Shown: positions 31,986 through 43,806 of the stretch, piece after piece
Layout of the letters: each line of letters starts with the position of its first letter
Numbering within the stretch: the first letter of the stretch is position 1
Source of the DNA: Tricholoma matsutake
Lineage: Eukaryota > Basidiomycota > Agaricomycetes > Agaricales > Tricholomataceae
DNA: 64,000 nt
NCBI GenBank assembly: GCA_026075535.2
Contig: AP026539.1
Coordinates: 3,224,001-3,288,000, forward strand
Direction: 5' to 3'
Notes under the pieces: model-generated
What the model saw: only the letters and a program-made list of their open reading frames with translations
Database searches by the model: none
What the model was told of the DNA's origin: nothing
Position numbers and translations under genes: made by a program

Positions 31986-34900
31986 TCACCCATTGAAGTC
32001 ATCACCTGATCCATCCAATTCCCCATCATCTGGTATCCTATCTTCATCTGCCTCTTCATCTGCCAACAGCTCCATAAGCTGTGCCTCCTCAGTGTATGCC
32101 TGCTGTTGACAGACACACCTCAACTGCTCATCGATATCTGATTCCTTGCAACCAGCAAACAGCAATTCTAATGATCTTGGCAACCATTTTGATCATTGAT
32201 GACCATATGTGACATTCCACAGTTCTTCCTCATCCGAGTTGTCACTTCTTGCTTGTTCCTCCTGCTTCCACTTAACCATCTCCTTCCTCCATCCTTCACG
32301 AGATTTCACCAATGCTGATCTTGACTCTGAAAGCTCTTCCCCATCCCATTCATGTCTACATCATCATTGTCTTCTAACAAGTCAGCATACCACAGCACTT
32401 TCAGAAACTCGGCAACTTGATTTTGTTCATGTTTTGCTGTTTGACATGTTCTTTGACATATCCTGCTTCTTTTTGTGAGGACCGAACACCTGCAAGTTCA
32501 AATGAACAGGAATCAGCTATGCGGTAACATACTGCTTACCTTTGCCATTTTCTCAAGTCTCAGCAGCTTCAAACGATTCCAGAGTCGTGTTTTCTTAATC
32601 TTGAGATCAGAGAAACTGCATTCAAGCCTGGCTTGATTCATGGATATACTGAGGAGCAAGATGGCAAAGTCAGCAAGTTTGTAGGTGGATGTAGTAGTCA
32701 AGAATGTCTTCTGCATCATGAGAGGGTTTTCGCCCTATTCTAATGTGAGTCTTACTTTCCTGAGATACCACAGGAACTCACGTGAACACTTTGAAAGCTA
32801 TCCTTATTTTTTTCCCAGTCCTTGAACACCCCTTTCGAGCTGAGGTAGCTCAGAAACACCTCAGAGACCTCCTTCTCCTTCCATAATCTCGTACTTTCAT
32901 ATTCATCTTGTTCATCTTCAGTGGGTGAAATCTTTGGAGGATGAGAATGAACACGGCAGTAAGCCTAGATATTATGACTGTTAGAAACTGTATGCAAGGA
33001 TATACTATACAAAACTTAACTTACTTCTAGGAGAATTGTGTTCAGCATAAATGGACTAATCACAGCTTTATCACCAAAACATGAAATACCCTTGAAGGGA
33101 TTGAGCACGAGGGCTAAGATGAACATTGGCTGATCAAGCGCCTTCCAATGTTTCTCGATCCTCTTTGTCATGCCAGCTGCAACCAATCGCTTTGAGTGCT
33201 TCTGAAAATATAAAAAAATACCTGCAAATGTCAACAGGGCCTGGTCTGAATGCATCATGTCAGTTTGATTCATATTCAGACCAAGGCAAATGGGCTCAAG
33301 GTCATCCACAACAGACTTGAGTCTGTGCCAAAACCCTCCATGATCAATTAGCTCACAATGAGCCACTGCATCATCATCGAGCTTCTGCCTTTTCTGATGG
33401 TTTTTCTCAGCGCCAATTTGTGCAGAAATTATTTCTTGCTTACAGCCTGTCACATAGCATCCTTCAAGTCAGATAAGTGGTCAAACACAATGAAGTGCGT
33501 GGTCCAATGGGTCATGTTTGCAACAAGGAAGGCAAGAACCTTTCCAGGTGGAACTGATATTTCAGCTTGAGTATTGTTGAAAATAGAGTGGACTCTTCCA
33601 TGATTGAGAACCAGCCAATGAGGTCTGTTGCTTCTTCAGCTGTCTGCACTGCCTCCTCATTCTCAGTAAAATACTTGGCAAGAATGAGTTGGAACTAGTA
33701 GCCATGAATTCCAAATGGAGCAGATCAGACATGTCTAGGGCACAGCACAGGTACGGGTAACACCGGGTGTTTCTGGTCATGGGTATGCACGGGTATGGGT
33801 ATGGGTATGGGATTGCCATACCTGGGCAACACCATACCCTTTTCCATGGTGTTACGGGTATGTGCGGGTATGCTGGTACCTGGATTTTGGTCAGGTGAGT
33901 GATCATCTGTGTTGAGATTTCAACTTTTTAATGACATATCATGGGAAAAACCCATGAGTCATGGTGACCTGACTCATGGGTTTACCCCCTGTGATGAGAT
34001 GCAAACATCTTTTTCAGCAAATTTCTATCAAATATCATGAAAAATAACAGTAAAAAATGCAGGGGTACTTTTTGATGACATATTGCGGGCAAACCCATGA
34101 GTCAGGGTGACATGACTCATGGGTTTACCCCCTGTGAGAAGATGCAAACACCTTTTCCTATCAAATATAATGAAAAATATCAATACCCGTGAATAACCAT
34201 GGGTAACCTGCAAAAACCCATGGTAACACCATACCCCTACCCATGTGGGTACAGTGTTCATGGGTACAGGTAGGGGTATAAGAAAATATACCCGAGGGTT
34301 ACCTGTGCCATGCCCTAGACATGTCACACACCTGATGTGTGCAACAGGGTGGTCCAAACAACCATGGGCACCTAATCACAAGAATCTTCCTTCCTTTCTG
34401 ACTACCACCATTGTTATTGCAGCAGAATGCCACAATGATCACTCCATACTCATCCTCAGCTCTATTGATCATACCCTCAAATGCATCACACATCGATTTG
34501 CCATCTTTTTTGTGTGATGTAGCCAAGATAAGGTCAAGAAGATAAGTCTTTATAAAGGTAAGTAAGTATTTCTAGCACTTGGAGTATGCCAGCAAAGTGA
34601 ACTTACCTTTCCACTAACAGATAGATTGACACCATTCACTGAGTCCCTCAATTCATCCTTCCACCCATCAGATGCCAGCATGGCATACTTGCCTCGCAAT
34701 GTCTTCTTCAGCCGCTTTGTCACTGCCACATCTGCACTGTCAAGAAGTGGACCAGAAATTTGTTGGCATGAGGACATAACTGTGCCTGCAGTTGATCGGA
34801 ATAACATGAAGAGTAGAATTACTTCAGGATCTTTGACCCATCGAAAAGGGAGGTTGGCAGAGATTGTCACACGAAGAAACTGTTTATGGAGTATGGCTGA

Positions 34901-35056
34901 CTGATCGTCAGTGAATGGGACTTGAATTCCTTGGAAGACCTTGAGCTGAGGCTGCTTCAGGTTTGCCTCAACATTGGTGAGTAGTTTTCTCTTCACTTGT
35001 TTCTTCATATCATTCTCACTATCACTACCCTGTCCGTCTCTCTCCCTCTTCTTCAT
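31986..35056 (-). pseudogene. hAT transposase, main part, decayed and interrupted
   Basis: Minus-strand pieces in order: N-terminal part with FTDDQSAILHKQFLRV, LPFRWVKDPEV and YAMLASDGWKDE (35056-34550); DAFEGMINRAEDEYGV (34526-34318), ending at the MITE; continuation near 33735 with QLILAKYF; LLTFAGIFLYFQKHSK and LALVLNPFKGISCF (33453-33016); the C-terminal dimerisation block FSDLKIKKTRLWNRLKLLR (32719-32513); and ELLADEEADEDRIPDDGE near the end (32183-31986). Introns and stops separate the blocks. It would cut and paste the transposon. Confidence 0.85.
33736..34317. mobile_element. hAT-like MITE, copy 3 (582 bp)
   Basis: Same length and termini as copy 2, with an exact 8-bp duplication GACATGTC (33728-33735 and 34318-34325). 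It sits within the transposase gene of the larger hAT transposon. Copies 2 and 3 look about 95% identical by eye. No coding capacity. Confidence 0.96.
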
Positions 35057-35769
35057 TTTTCTCTTCTAGGGTGTAGCACGGGTCACACTGTGGGTAAAAT
35101 TTCACACACTGCACCCGCACCTGCCAACACTGCACCCATCCTAACACCGCAACCACGGTGACAGTTTTTTACCATGGTCTGTCATGAAATACCACAGGTG
35201 TGACACCGAGTGTATACACCATGGTTTTCACAATATTTTTGCTTTGTATTCAATGTTCTATATTGTTGAACATCCTGTATTTGTATTGTATAACTCCTTG
35301 ACTAAGTTAACTACATCCCCTGCATTCAATACCTAAGGTACAGATTTTTTTAAATTTGAATAATGCATGTTACCATTTCCATTCCTTGATTTACATTCAC
35401 AGGCAAAAAAAAAACACTGCTCGAGATGAGCAACAGAGGGATTTATTGATTGAATAATTTTATACAAATAGTACAATACTTAAAAAGAAAAAACCCGTCT
35501 CACCATGAGCGAGACAGTGTGGGGCGAGGCGTGGCAGTACTCCTCCCCTGTGTCATGGTACCCGCTTGTTCTATCCAGCCCCTCCCCCTCACTGTTACCT
35601 TTGGTCCCGCTGTTCGTTCATTCCCCCTGTGGTTCATTTCCCCTGTTGCTCCAGCTTCCCATCGTCCTCTTCATGTCCATGTCGTTATACCCATCATCCT
35701 GTCTCTCATCCCTTGGTGTCCCCATCCATTAGTCTTCGTGCCATCTCTGCATTCCACTTGGCTTCGTAC

Positions 35770-36480
35770 TCATATTTTCAGACTAGAGAAACCTGTATGG
35801 CATTGGTTAGAGCAGCTGCCATCAGCAGCAAGATACCAAACTGAAGGACATCCAGTTCTGTGTAGCAAACATAGATCAGAATATTGTCTGACAGAAAAGA
35901 AAGAGAACAACCTTGACCTATGACAGCCTCGAACAACCTCCGCCATGTTTCTTTCATCACACAATTCCAACCCCCATCGTAGTCAAACAGCTGGCATAGG
36001 GAAGGGAGTGCAACCCATAGTTCATCCAGGACTGCTTGAGGTGTCGATCCTAGTCTGTATGAAAACGAAGTAGATTCTCGATGAGAAGATGTAAATTAAA
36101 ATATGGAGTTTATGTGCCTCCTCATTATCGTCAGCTTTGCTTTCAGCATCGGATCGCAATGATAAGGCTCTATGTAAACTGGCTGGGCCCATGGAAAAGT
36201 TTCTTCAGTTTCTAGGAACAGAAGATGCATCATAGTTGGACTTTATTCTTTGTATTTTGGTCAGTCGTTCATCGAGGTCGAGGTCTGCTTTGTCTTGATG
36301 GTCTTGCTGGAGTTTCCATTGGGCAAGGAATGATGAAGGTGTTTTGATGATCCTGTATTGAGCAATGGGGGCTTGTTCCTTTGTAGTGGGCTTGGGTGTT
36401 GGAGCATTATTAGAGTCAGTTGAGCTATCGGAACTGGAACATTAGGACGATGACAGTGTATAGCCCACAAACTCATGAAG
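35770..36480 (-). pseudogene. Unidentified gene-like fragment inside the 2.1-kb element
   Basis: On the minus strand, frames read PTPKPTTKEQAPIAQYRI, SSFLAQWKLQQDHQ and RLTKIQRIKSNYDASSVP, then WVALPSLCQLFDYDGGWN and KETWRRLFEAV, with a possible intron ending CACAG near 35872 before LDVLQFGILLLMAAALTNA. It looks like protein-coding sequence with exon structure, but I do not recognise the family. A captured host gene fragment is one explanation; a part of a lost element ORF is another. Confidence 0.4.
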
Positions 36481-36790
36481 AAAAAATTGATGAGTTGTTT
36501 GCAGCGGCGGTGGTGGGTGCTGGGTCGTGGTGGTGTCCTGGCAGCCAGTTGCCCTCATTGTTGCCCCTCGCTTCCACCCTGCTAGCAGTGATGGTGGTGG
36601 TGGTGGTGGTGGTCGACATCGTCATGCCTGCTCCTTCTCGTCGTCCCCATCCCCATTGCTCCCTGTTTCCACTCCGCAAGCAGTCGCTCACAGCAGCAGT
36701 TGGGGGTGCTGCGGTGCTGTGGTGATGGTGGTGGTGGTGGCCATCATTGTCGTCATTGTGGTAGTTGCATCGTTGTAAGTGAGTTAAAAC

Positions 36791-36935
36791 CTGTAAATAA
36801 TGAAAATAAAGTTAGTTGAATAAAGAAAAACAAGATATGAACAAAGAAAAATATACCTGGGGACCCAAATGACGATAAACATTGTTTGGGCCCCATTTCA
36901 TTTGCTTCATGTCATTTGCCAGTTGTTTAGAACCT
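36791..36935 (-). repeat. Intron-like modules (reverse)
   Basis: Reverse unit with intron 36791-36856 (66 nt, GTATAT...CAG on the minus strand) next to the palindrome GGACCCAAATGACG...TTGTTTGGGCC (36860-36892), then the AG of a second unit at 36934-36935 (ACCTAAAAAACAG). Confidence 0.65.
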
Positions 36936-37332
36936 AAAAAACAGTTAGTTGAAAAGTAAAAGTATGGTTGAAATGATGACACAGCTTGTTGATCAATGGC
37001 TGGCAACTTCCATGGCCAGTGACTTAAATACCCATTAATAACCATGACACTGCCAAAATTGGTATGGTATGCCACAGGTACAGCATTTCGGCAACTGTAC
37101 CTGTACCCATCAAACCTGTCACCTATTTACCACAGGTTGACCCGCACCCATGCTTTACCCTATTCCCTTCTCTGCTCTTGCTGATGTGTTTGGGCATGGG
37201 TTACCATTGTTTTTACCCAGGATATGTGCTATCATTGAATCTTTGACCCCTAGTACGCCGCCAACATCTGCCTGGCATGCTATTGAAAATCAACATCTCA
37301 ACTCCAACTTCCAAGATAGACTGTGAGTAATA

Positions 37333-37587
37333 CTAACCTGCAATGACCCATGATTCTGATGATAGCTTAGGATTTCCATCCTTGTCAAGCTCTACAGTTT
37401 CTCCTGGTGGCTGTTCTTTCTCAATACACCCCCAACAATGTGCCTGGATATGTGACCCATTCTGTTTTTCACCAGCTAGAAAGTAGTTCCAGAGAACACC
37501 TTTTGTAGGAGGCATTACTACTGGTGAAGAAAAGTGTTGTCCATAGCGTTTTGCAATATCAAATTTGTTGCTAGTCCTATGACCCAA
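37333..37587 (-). pseudogene. hAT transposase first exon, BED-type finger region
   Basis: The frame has VLWNYFLAGEKQNGSHIQAHCWGCI, reported here as pieces VLWNYFLAGEKQ and HIQAHCWGCIE, a BED-like finger with spaced Cys and His. It ends ESWVIAG before GTTAGT, a splice donor. It lies at the start of the hAT transposon on the minus strand and is separated from the next exon by the 35067-37162 element. Confidence 0.65.
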
Positions 37588-37767
37588 AACTTATTGCGCT
37601 GCTCATTTTGTCATATGGTATGACTCATGTTTTTAAGACTTAGTCAAGGCTTAGAGTCCTTGTTGGCTGATACTAAGGGTTAGCCTTAGAATGTATTTAG
37701 GCCTTAATATCTATTAACCCTTAGGCCTCAGCTACAACACTGAGAGAGCTTGGTTTACACTAAACCA

Positions 37768-38945
37768 AGAGGTGGTGTGGTAGGGTGATGAGTCCTACTC
37801 GTCAACCCTACCATTTCCAGGGTTTTCCATGAAGTTTGTTATCATGTGACAATGGCCTCACATCATCATACATTCTTGATGCACTCTTATATTCTCACCT
37901 GTTTCACCCTACTGATTTATTATTTGATATTTTTACTTTGCAGATTATTTATTTCTTCTCAAGCATGACACACAACTCATGCAACATGTCGGTCACACAT
38001 TTGATCATGTTTTCCCACCTCTGCGTCAACAGCATCGCCTGTTCCGAGGGATCAGGATTTGGTACTGGCATCTTCATTTCATTTTCATTTACCTTTTATA
38101 GTTTTATTTTTGTACCTTAATATTTCAACAATCTGCAACGTCAAGTATCAACATATTCCAGCTGCCTAAAATCTGACCTGATGGGTCTAGCTACTGGATG
38201 GTAGGGTCAAGGGGTCTTGTTTGGGTGCTCTCCACACTTGCTGGGGGCACAAGTCATGTCCCACAAATAGAGAGCCTCAACTACAAACTCTTCCATGAGT
38301 CATTCCCAGTGGTGAAACCTTTAGATGAGGACTCAGCAACATCCTTGACAGCAACTTCTCGTGCAGACACTTTATTTTTCATGGACTTTCCCATCACCTT
38401 CCAAAGTAGATACTTCATTACCAATTTCTAGTTGTTTGGTCCTGTTGATGCAAGAGAATGCGTGCGATCAGTGTTTGGCTCGTAGTTACCTGGTGTTTGT
38501 ATAAGGTGTCCTCCCACCTTCAAATGGAGCATCTCTGGCATATTCAATCTTTTCTCCTCATTTTTATGCTCTCCCTAAGTTTTTACTCAGTCCCTCAAGT
38601 TTCTGCACACCAAGGTGCAGATTTTAAGCTAAGTACTCAAGTCTAAAGTTTACAGCCCCAAGGAGCCCCCTTTTCTCTTGTTTTTCCCATTATACAAGTT
38701 CTTACCATACCATCTACGAGCCCATTTCCACTGCATGGTCGATGACCCACATATCTGATGCGTGCATCATGTGACTCTGTTGATTGCATGTGTGTTTAGT
38801 TCTTCCCCTCTCATTTTATTGACCCCACAGTCTCCATTCTCATAACAAGGTTATATCTCACCCCTTGTCTTCCTTCTTTCGTATTCTTATTTTTCCACTC
38901 ATCCATGTGTCACACTTACCTCCTTCTTTGTGACATGACAACCAT
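37768..38945 (+). mobile_element. LTR-like repeat F, copy 1
   Basis: Begins near TGTGGTAGGGTGATGAGTCC. It shares long segments with 40402-41300 (reversed) and with 48050-48616 plus 58867-59165: the ACTGGATGGTAGGGT, CTAGATGAGGACTCA and GTTTGGTCCTGTTG blocks and a CTCAAGTTT/CCCAAG end region. No coding sequence. Length and position suggest an LTR, but no internal domain could be tied to it. Confidence 0.6.
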
Positions 38946-39828
38946 TGTCAACGAACTCCCAGTAGACTATCTACCCTGCCACAGTGGGTACAAAGAATGA
39001 AGGTGTATGAAGTTCTGTGAAGTTCTGCAAAGCTGTGTGAAGATGTTCGCAAGGTCACAAATGGGTTTCAAAGGGGATAATGGATTCAGATGATGTTGAA
39101 AGGCGATAGGATATGATAGTGACGATGGATGATAATGGCAATAAAGGTGATAGATGAGAGACGATAGTTTTGAGATACCAAGTAGCAGAATGAAGAAGTT
39201 CATGGAAGACCACAGAGCTTCAGACTAAGACTAGAGCTAAAACCTTAAGAGCTGAACTCTTAAATCAGATGATAGACAATAGGTGAAGATGATTTCTTGT
39301 TGAGAAAGGTAGATAGTACAAGGTTATATATGTTTTAAAGAGATAGTACTAGAAAAGGAAAAAGGCCATGAGGCAAACATGAGGTAGACATAAGGCAGTA
39401 AAAAGGGTGTCCAAATCATGAAGTAAATGAAAAATGAGGAGGAAGAAAATGTGCAAAGTTGTAATATATCACAGTCCTTTGTCCTGTTATTCCAATGAAT
39501 CACAAATATGTTGAAAAACATCGCCATGTGTCCTGAAAAGTGTGTTGTCTTGTCTCCTCATGTCCGGTATGCTCAACATGCAACACGTCAGTGTGTGGAA
39601 GGTGTGCTGCACATGTCCAAAGTGTGGTGCAATAGGGATACGAGGCCAGGGGCATGCAATGTGCTCTGAAGTAGCTCAAAGTGGTTCAAAGCATTGTGAA
39701 GTGTTTCAGAGGTGTTTTGTGCATTCATAGAGGTTCGTACATGTTTGTAGGATGATATGTTGTGAAGGGGGAAGTGCCTGAGTGTGTGGGAACCTTTCCA
39801 GAGCTTGGAGGATGAGGTGGACCTATCA
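38946..39828 (-). mobile_element. Solo LTR of family D
   Basis: Reversed LTR, ends TGTCAACG...GACCTATCA, flanked by ACCAT and ACAAT (4 of 5). It matches 30988-31562 over the CATGTTTGCCTCATGGCC and ACATATATAA core in opposite orientation. It appears to be inserted next to repeat F. Confidence 0.75.
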
Positions 39829-40401
39829 ACAATTAAGAATTGGTTGAGATATGACCAAAAACATTTTTGTATGAGTATTTTGTACAACTTTGATTGCATT
39901 GCTTATTACCTGAGCTATATTTTTTTTGTTCAGCTATATAACATCACAAACACAGCAACAACACACATAACCATTATTACCATGTGATTTTATTGATTTA
40001 ACAGCCCAAATGAGTTGTGACTACAAACTACAAATTACAAACTACAAACCACAACTTGAAAGCATGTCCTTTCAGTTTTAGCCATATCTCAGTCAAATCT
40101 TGGTGGAGTTCCTTAAAAGCTGAACCAATCTATGGTGAATTACAATATCTGTCCATCAGTATAATATATTTAAGGTATTTGTTACAATTGTTGAGATACA
40201 TATGGGTTATTTCCTATGAAAAACTTTACGACAAAAGACCAGTCTGAACCAGTCTTTTTTTGGTCCATGGACTGAATAGGACTGGTTCTACATGGTCCAG
40301 TTGCAGTCCCCCAAAGTCCAGGTTGGAACTAGACAGGTTGTGGTTGATGGTTGCCCCATTTGGAAGTCAAAAACTGGACTGGACTAGACCTTTAAACACT
40401 A
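39829..40401. mobile_element. Non-coding stretch ending in a TAGTGTTT-type element end
   Basis: The right part (about 40225-40401) is built from CTGGACTGG/CCAGT-like repeats and ends AAACACTA; reversed this is TAGTGTTTAAAGGTCTAGTCC, like the element at 48937-50325. A left end with TAGTG was not found, so it is partial. The first 380 bp hold nothing I recognise. Confidence 0.45.
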
Positions 40402-41300
40402 GGATCACATGGGACACTGATGAAAATGCATGGGTGACAACTTGGTCATCAAAATTGGGGAGGGGAAGGCATGAGGAATGCTGCCTCGCCATGTAGATAA
40501 TAAGTATGTAATACTTGAAAACTTGGGCCTGAGGGGCTGTGAAACTTGAAAACTAAGGGACTTATCTTAATCTCTACACCTTGTTGTGCAGAGGACTTGT
40601 GAGACTTTGAGGGGCTTGAGGGAAAACCTAAGGAGTGAGAACATAAAAAGTGAGTCTAAAGGAACCTGTCCCATTCAAAAGGTGGGGAGACACCTATATA
40701 CATTTTTGCAGTAGAGATAAGAAAGAATCTGACTGCATGCATTCTCTTGTGCCAACAGGACCAAACAATGAGAGAGATAAACTATAAAAGAAACAAGTAA
40801 AGAAGCAAAGTTATCAATTTCAAGAGACATTGATGAAGTTCAAGATAAGGGCATTGATTACGAGGTGGGTGATGTTGGGCTGGCATTGTTGAGTCCTCAT
40901 CTAGGGGTTTCAGCAGCTGGGAATGTCTCAGGGATTGGTTCCTCATTGAGGTTCTCTATTGACCAAACATCACCTGTGCCCCAGCAAGTGCAGAGAACAC
41001 TAAAACGGGGACCTCTCGACCCTACCATCCAGTTGTTAGACCCTTTAATTTTGGATGTTGAGTAGCCACAAAAAGGGAATATCAGATCGAATGTCAGATC
41101 ATTGCCAAGAAGAGTTATAAGTAAATCAAAGAAACATCAAATAGGAGATTAACTAAAAATTGGTACTGTCCTTCCCATTGACAGTGGTGCTGTTGGCACA
41201 AAGGCCAAGGAAGCAGAGGCATGAGCAAAAACATCACCTAGAAGGTAAAAATAAATCGCCAACGTGCCAGATGCCAAGGCTGAAGAGCAAATAGAGAAAG
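40402..41300 (-). mobile_element. LTR-like repeat F, copy 2 (reversed)
   Basis: Matches the reverse of 48300-48616 followed by 58867-59140 in one piece, and so shows the intact order of repeat F, including about 130 bp (around 40680-40800) missing where gypsy C sits in copy 3. Confidence 0.65.
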
Positions 41301-41910
41301 AGTGGGAGTTAATGGGTAGGCCCCATTAACCTACCACACCTTCCACCCTGGAGGCAGGGGCTCACAGCAATGGTGGTGGTGGTGTCCTCCCACCATTGCT
41401 GCCAGTAGTTAGTATGTGCCTAAAAAAGTTTGTTAGTAATGAAAAAATGAAATGAGATAAGAGAAAAAAACTTACCTAGGGCCCAAGAGATGTTGTTGAC
41501 ATCTCTTGGGCCTTTTTTAAGCATTCCTGTCTGGTACCAGGTCTCCCATTGTCCTCTCCAGATTGTCATGGGCCCCCACATCCTTGTTGTCCCATTGGCC
41601 CTGTTGTTGTCTGGTTCATCATCCTCTTGCTATCGCTGTGTGTGGTCTCACTCTGTGGGTCCCACACTCTTGCACCCCCCATCCATCCCACAGCAGTTGC
41701 TCGTGGCAGTTGAGGGGGTGCTGGTTGTCATTGGTGTCACACTCCCCTAATCATTGTTGTTGTTGTTGTTCCACCCTACGAGCAGTTGCTCGTAGGGCTG
41801 GAGTGGGTGCCATCTCATTCCCCATGATCCCCTTGTTGTTTTTGGTGCTGTCATGGTGGCCACCCCTCCCTGCTGGGTTGTTGTGTCCTTTCCCCCTTGT
41901 TTCCCTGTCC
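41301..41910. repeat. Module-rich element flanking MULE-like element 2 on the left
   Basis: Holds a reverse intron-like unit 41420-41475 (56 nt) with the palindrome GCCCAAGAGATGTTGTTGACATCTCTTGGGC, and hairpins around GAGCAGTTGCTCGTAGGG (about 41762-41800). The sequence continues at 44036 beyond the nested TIR element. Confidence 0.6.
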
Positions 41911-42174
41911 CAGTACTTTACAGTCCCCCACCTGTCCTAGTGGACTCCAACTGGACTGACTGGAGTGTGACTGGAGTCCAAGCGGAGTCTGAGTGGAGTC
42001 CAATTGAACTACATTAAGTCATGTAGAGTTCAATCCCCAACTGGAGTCCAAGTGGAGTCCGAGTGGAGTCTGAGTGGAATGCATTTCAAACAAATGATAA
42101 GTCAATTAGATATGAGCTCAAAGGATTTCAGACTTGGTGAATTTCATAAAGTACCCACAAAAAAATGTGTGTAC

Positions 42175-42257
42175 TGCAGGAATTGAACTCAAGACCTCAC
42201 CATAAGGAATTACATGACAAACCAAACAAGTGTGCTCAACCACTTGAGCCACAGGAG
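42175..42257 (-). ncRNA. tRNA-like Pol III promoter sequence (T2)
   Basis: Minus-strand A-box-like TGGCTCAAGTGGTTGAG (42235-42251) and B-box-like GAGTTCAATTCC (42179-42190). It points to the left terminus. No clear acceptor stem. Confidence 0.6.
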
Positions 42258-42419
42258 ACTTATTAGGGATCAATATAAGGTTTATTTATGACTCAACATT
42301 TCATATTCTTCAAGGAGGCATTTTTCAAACAAGATCAAAATTTTTTAATTAACCACATCCCTTGTGTAGGACATGAGGGAGTGGGTATAATATAATAATA
42401 AACAAAAAAAAACCCCTCT

Positions 42420-43200
42420 TGCATCTTAAAATAATAAAGACCCCTCCCCATGCAAAATGTGGGGGAGGGGGGAGTTGGGGGATGTGGTCTGGGGTGGGTG
42501 TCATTGCCCACCCCTCCTTCCATGCATCTATCGCTGTAGCAAGCTGCACCAATCATCCACCCTACAAGCAGAGGCTCGTAGGCATGGGGATGGGTGCCAT
42601 GGTTGTCGTAGCCCTGGTGTACCTGCCATCCACCCGACAAGCAGGTGCTCATCAGTGTGGGCTCTCACCACCCATCCACCCTGTGAGCAGAAGCTCGCAG
42701 GCGTGGGGTGGGTGTGTTGTTAGTTTTGCAGGTCTCCTGGTTCAGAGGGGTTGGGGGGAGGGGTCAGTGATGTGGCATGCAAGGGAGGGGGTAGGTTGGT
42801 GCTTACCAGGTGGGTATCCTGCTCTGTAGGTCTCCCAGTACCCCTCTGCCATCTCCTATCCCTTATTGACACCCTCACATCCTGTTTGGATGGGGAGGAG
42901 GGGGCTGACATGGGTGTCATCAGGTCTGGGTTGATCCCCATCATTCTGTGTTGGTGTTGGCATTGCCCTGTCATTGTTTGCCGTCATCACCTCCATTCCA
43001 CCTGTGATCCACCCCCTGAACAGTTCCTCAAGGTGCTGGAGGCAGGTGGTGTGTTGTTGGCCCTAGTGCTTCGCATTCTGGGGGTCCTGGTGCTGGTAGG
43101 CAGCGTCATCATCATCATCGTCAACTGCACACACTCATGATCCACCCTATGAGCAGGGGCTCGCAGGCATGGGGTGGGTGTGTGGGGTTGTCTCACGTCC
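42420..43200. repeat. Hairpin-rich interior of element 2
   Basis: Repeated hairpins CATCCACCCTACAAGCAGAGGCTCGTAGG and variants at about 42553, 42620, 42680, 43005 and 43140, plus a C/G-rich hairpin at 42440-42472. Open frames across it are composition by-products. Confidence 0.6.
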
Positions 43201-43226
43201 GGCTGTCATTACCAGTAGAGTAGAAC

Positions 43227-43492
43227 CTACAAAACAAAAGAAATGAGTTAGTTAGTTTATAAAAACAAAAAGCAAACAAAAAAAACTTACATATGGCCCA
43301 AACGATGTGATCTGCATCATTTGGGTCTGCATTCCATCCAGTCAGCTCATTTGCAGGTGGTGGCATCATTACCAGTAGATTATAACCTAGAAAACTAAAG
43401 AAACTGGTTAGTTAGTTTATAAAAACAAAAAGCAAACAAAAAAAAAACTTACATAGGGCCCAAATGACACGATCTGCATCGTTTGGGCCCAC
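43227..43492 (-). repeat. Two reverse intron-like modules
   Basis: Introns 43227-43290 (64 nt) and 43387-43452 (66 nt), both GTAAGT...TAG on the minus strand with AAACTAACTAAC or AAACTAACTAACC branch sites, next to palindromes GGCCCAAACGATGTGATC...ATCATTTGGG and GGGCCCAAATGACACGATC...GATC..GTTTGGGCCC. The introns are nearly identical. Confidence 0.8.
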
Positions 43493-43729
43493 ATTCCATC
43501 CATTTGGCTCGTTTGCGGGTGGTGGTGATGGCAGATTGGGTGTGGGAGTGGTGGTGGTGGTAGAGAGAGGAGGGAGGGAGGCAGCATTGACAGTGGTGGT
43601 GGTGGTGGTGAGTGATGAGCTGGCACATTTGATGATGCGGCAATATGCTTTGTCATACACAGCTGCACCACAGTACCTAATGTAAGTAGATGATACCTAA
43701 TGTAAGTAGATGATACCTTACACAAGGTA

Positions 43730-43806
43730 CTGTGGTGTAATGGTTATATTGTGCATTGTGATTACATAAGCAACCTACAGGGATCTGGATTCGATTCCTT
43801 TTCTTA
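43730..43806 (+). ncRNA. tRNA-like Pol III promoter sequence (T3)
   Basis: A-box-like TGGTGTAATGGTTA (43732-43745) and B-box-like GGATTCGATTCC (43787-43798), followed by TTTT (43799-43802) and TTTTT near 43812, possible Pol III terminators. It resembles the 5' half of a tRNA-Glu/Asp type gene. It points to the right terminus. Confidence 0.65.

Larger units (their letters stand above)
35067..37162. mobile_element. hAT-like non-autonomous element (2.1 kb) with modules and gene-like fragments
   Basis: Ends TAGGGTGTAGCACGGGTC and, reversed, TAGGGTAAAGCATGGGTG, with flanks TTCTCTTC (35059-35066) and TTCCCTTC (37163-37170), 7 of 8 matching. It carries a GAGCGAGAC-type hairpin (about 35500), a gene-like minus-strand stretch (35770-36480), CAC/GGT low complexity and intron-like modules (36791-36856 and around 36935). 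It splits the hAT transposase N-terminus from the finger exon at 37333-37587. Confidence 0.75.
31856..37742 (-). mobile_element. hAT transposon (about 5.9 kb with nested insertions)
   Basis: TIRs CAGTGTTGTATTCTAAGG and CAGTGTTGTAGCTGAGG (right end reversed) lie inside an exact 8-bp duplication AGAGAGCT (31848-31855 and 37743-37750). Both features are diagnostic for hAT. Internal arms carry CTAAGGGGTTATTAA-type subterminal repeats. A decayed transposase runs on the minus strand and is itself broken by a MITE (33736-34317) and a 2.1-kb element (35067-37162). Confidence 0.95.

Noticed and set aside
35450..35923. Plus-strand 157-codon frame
   Set aside because: It overlaps a better minus-strand coding-like region and begins in low-complexity hairpin DNA; no motif.
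42175..43806. Functional tRNA genes
   Set aside because: A and B boxes are present but acceptor and anticodon stems do not pair; called tRNA-like only.
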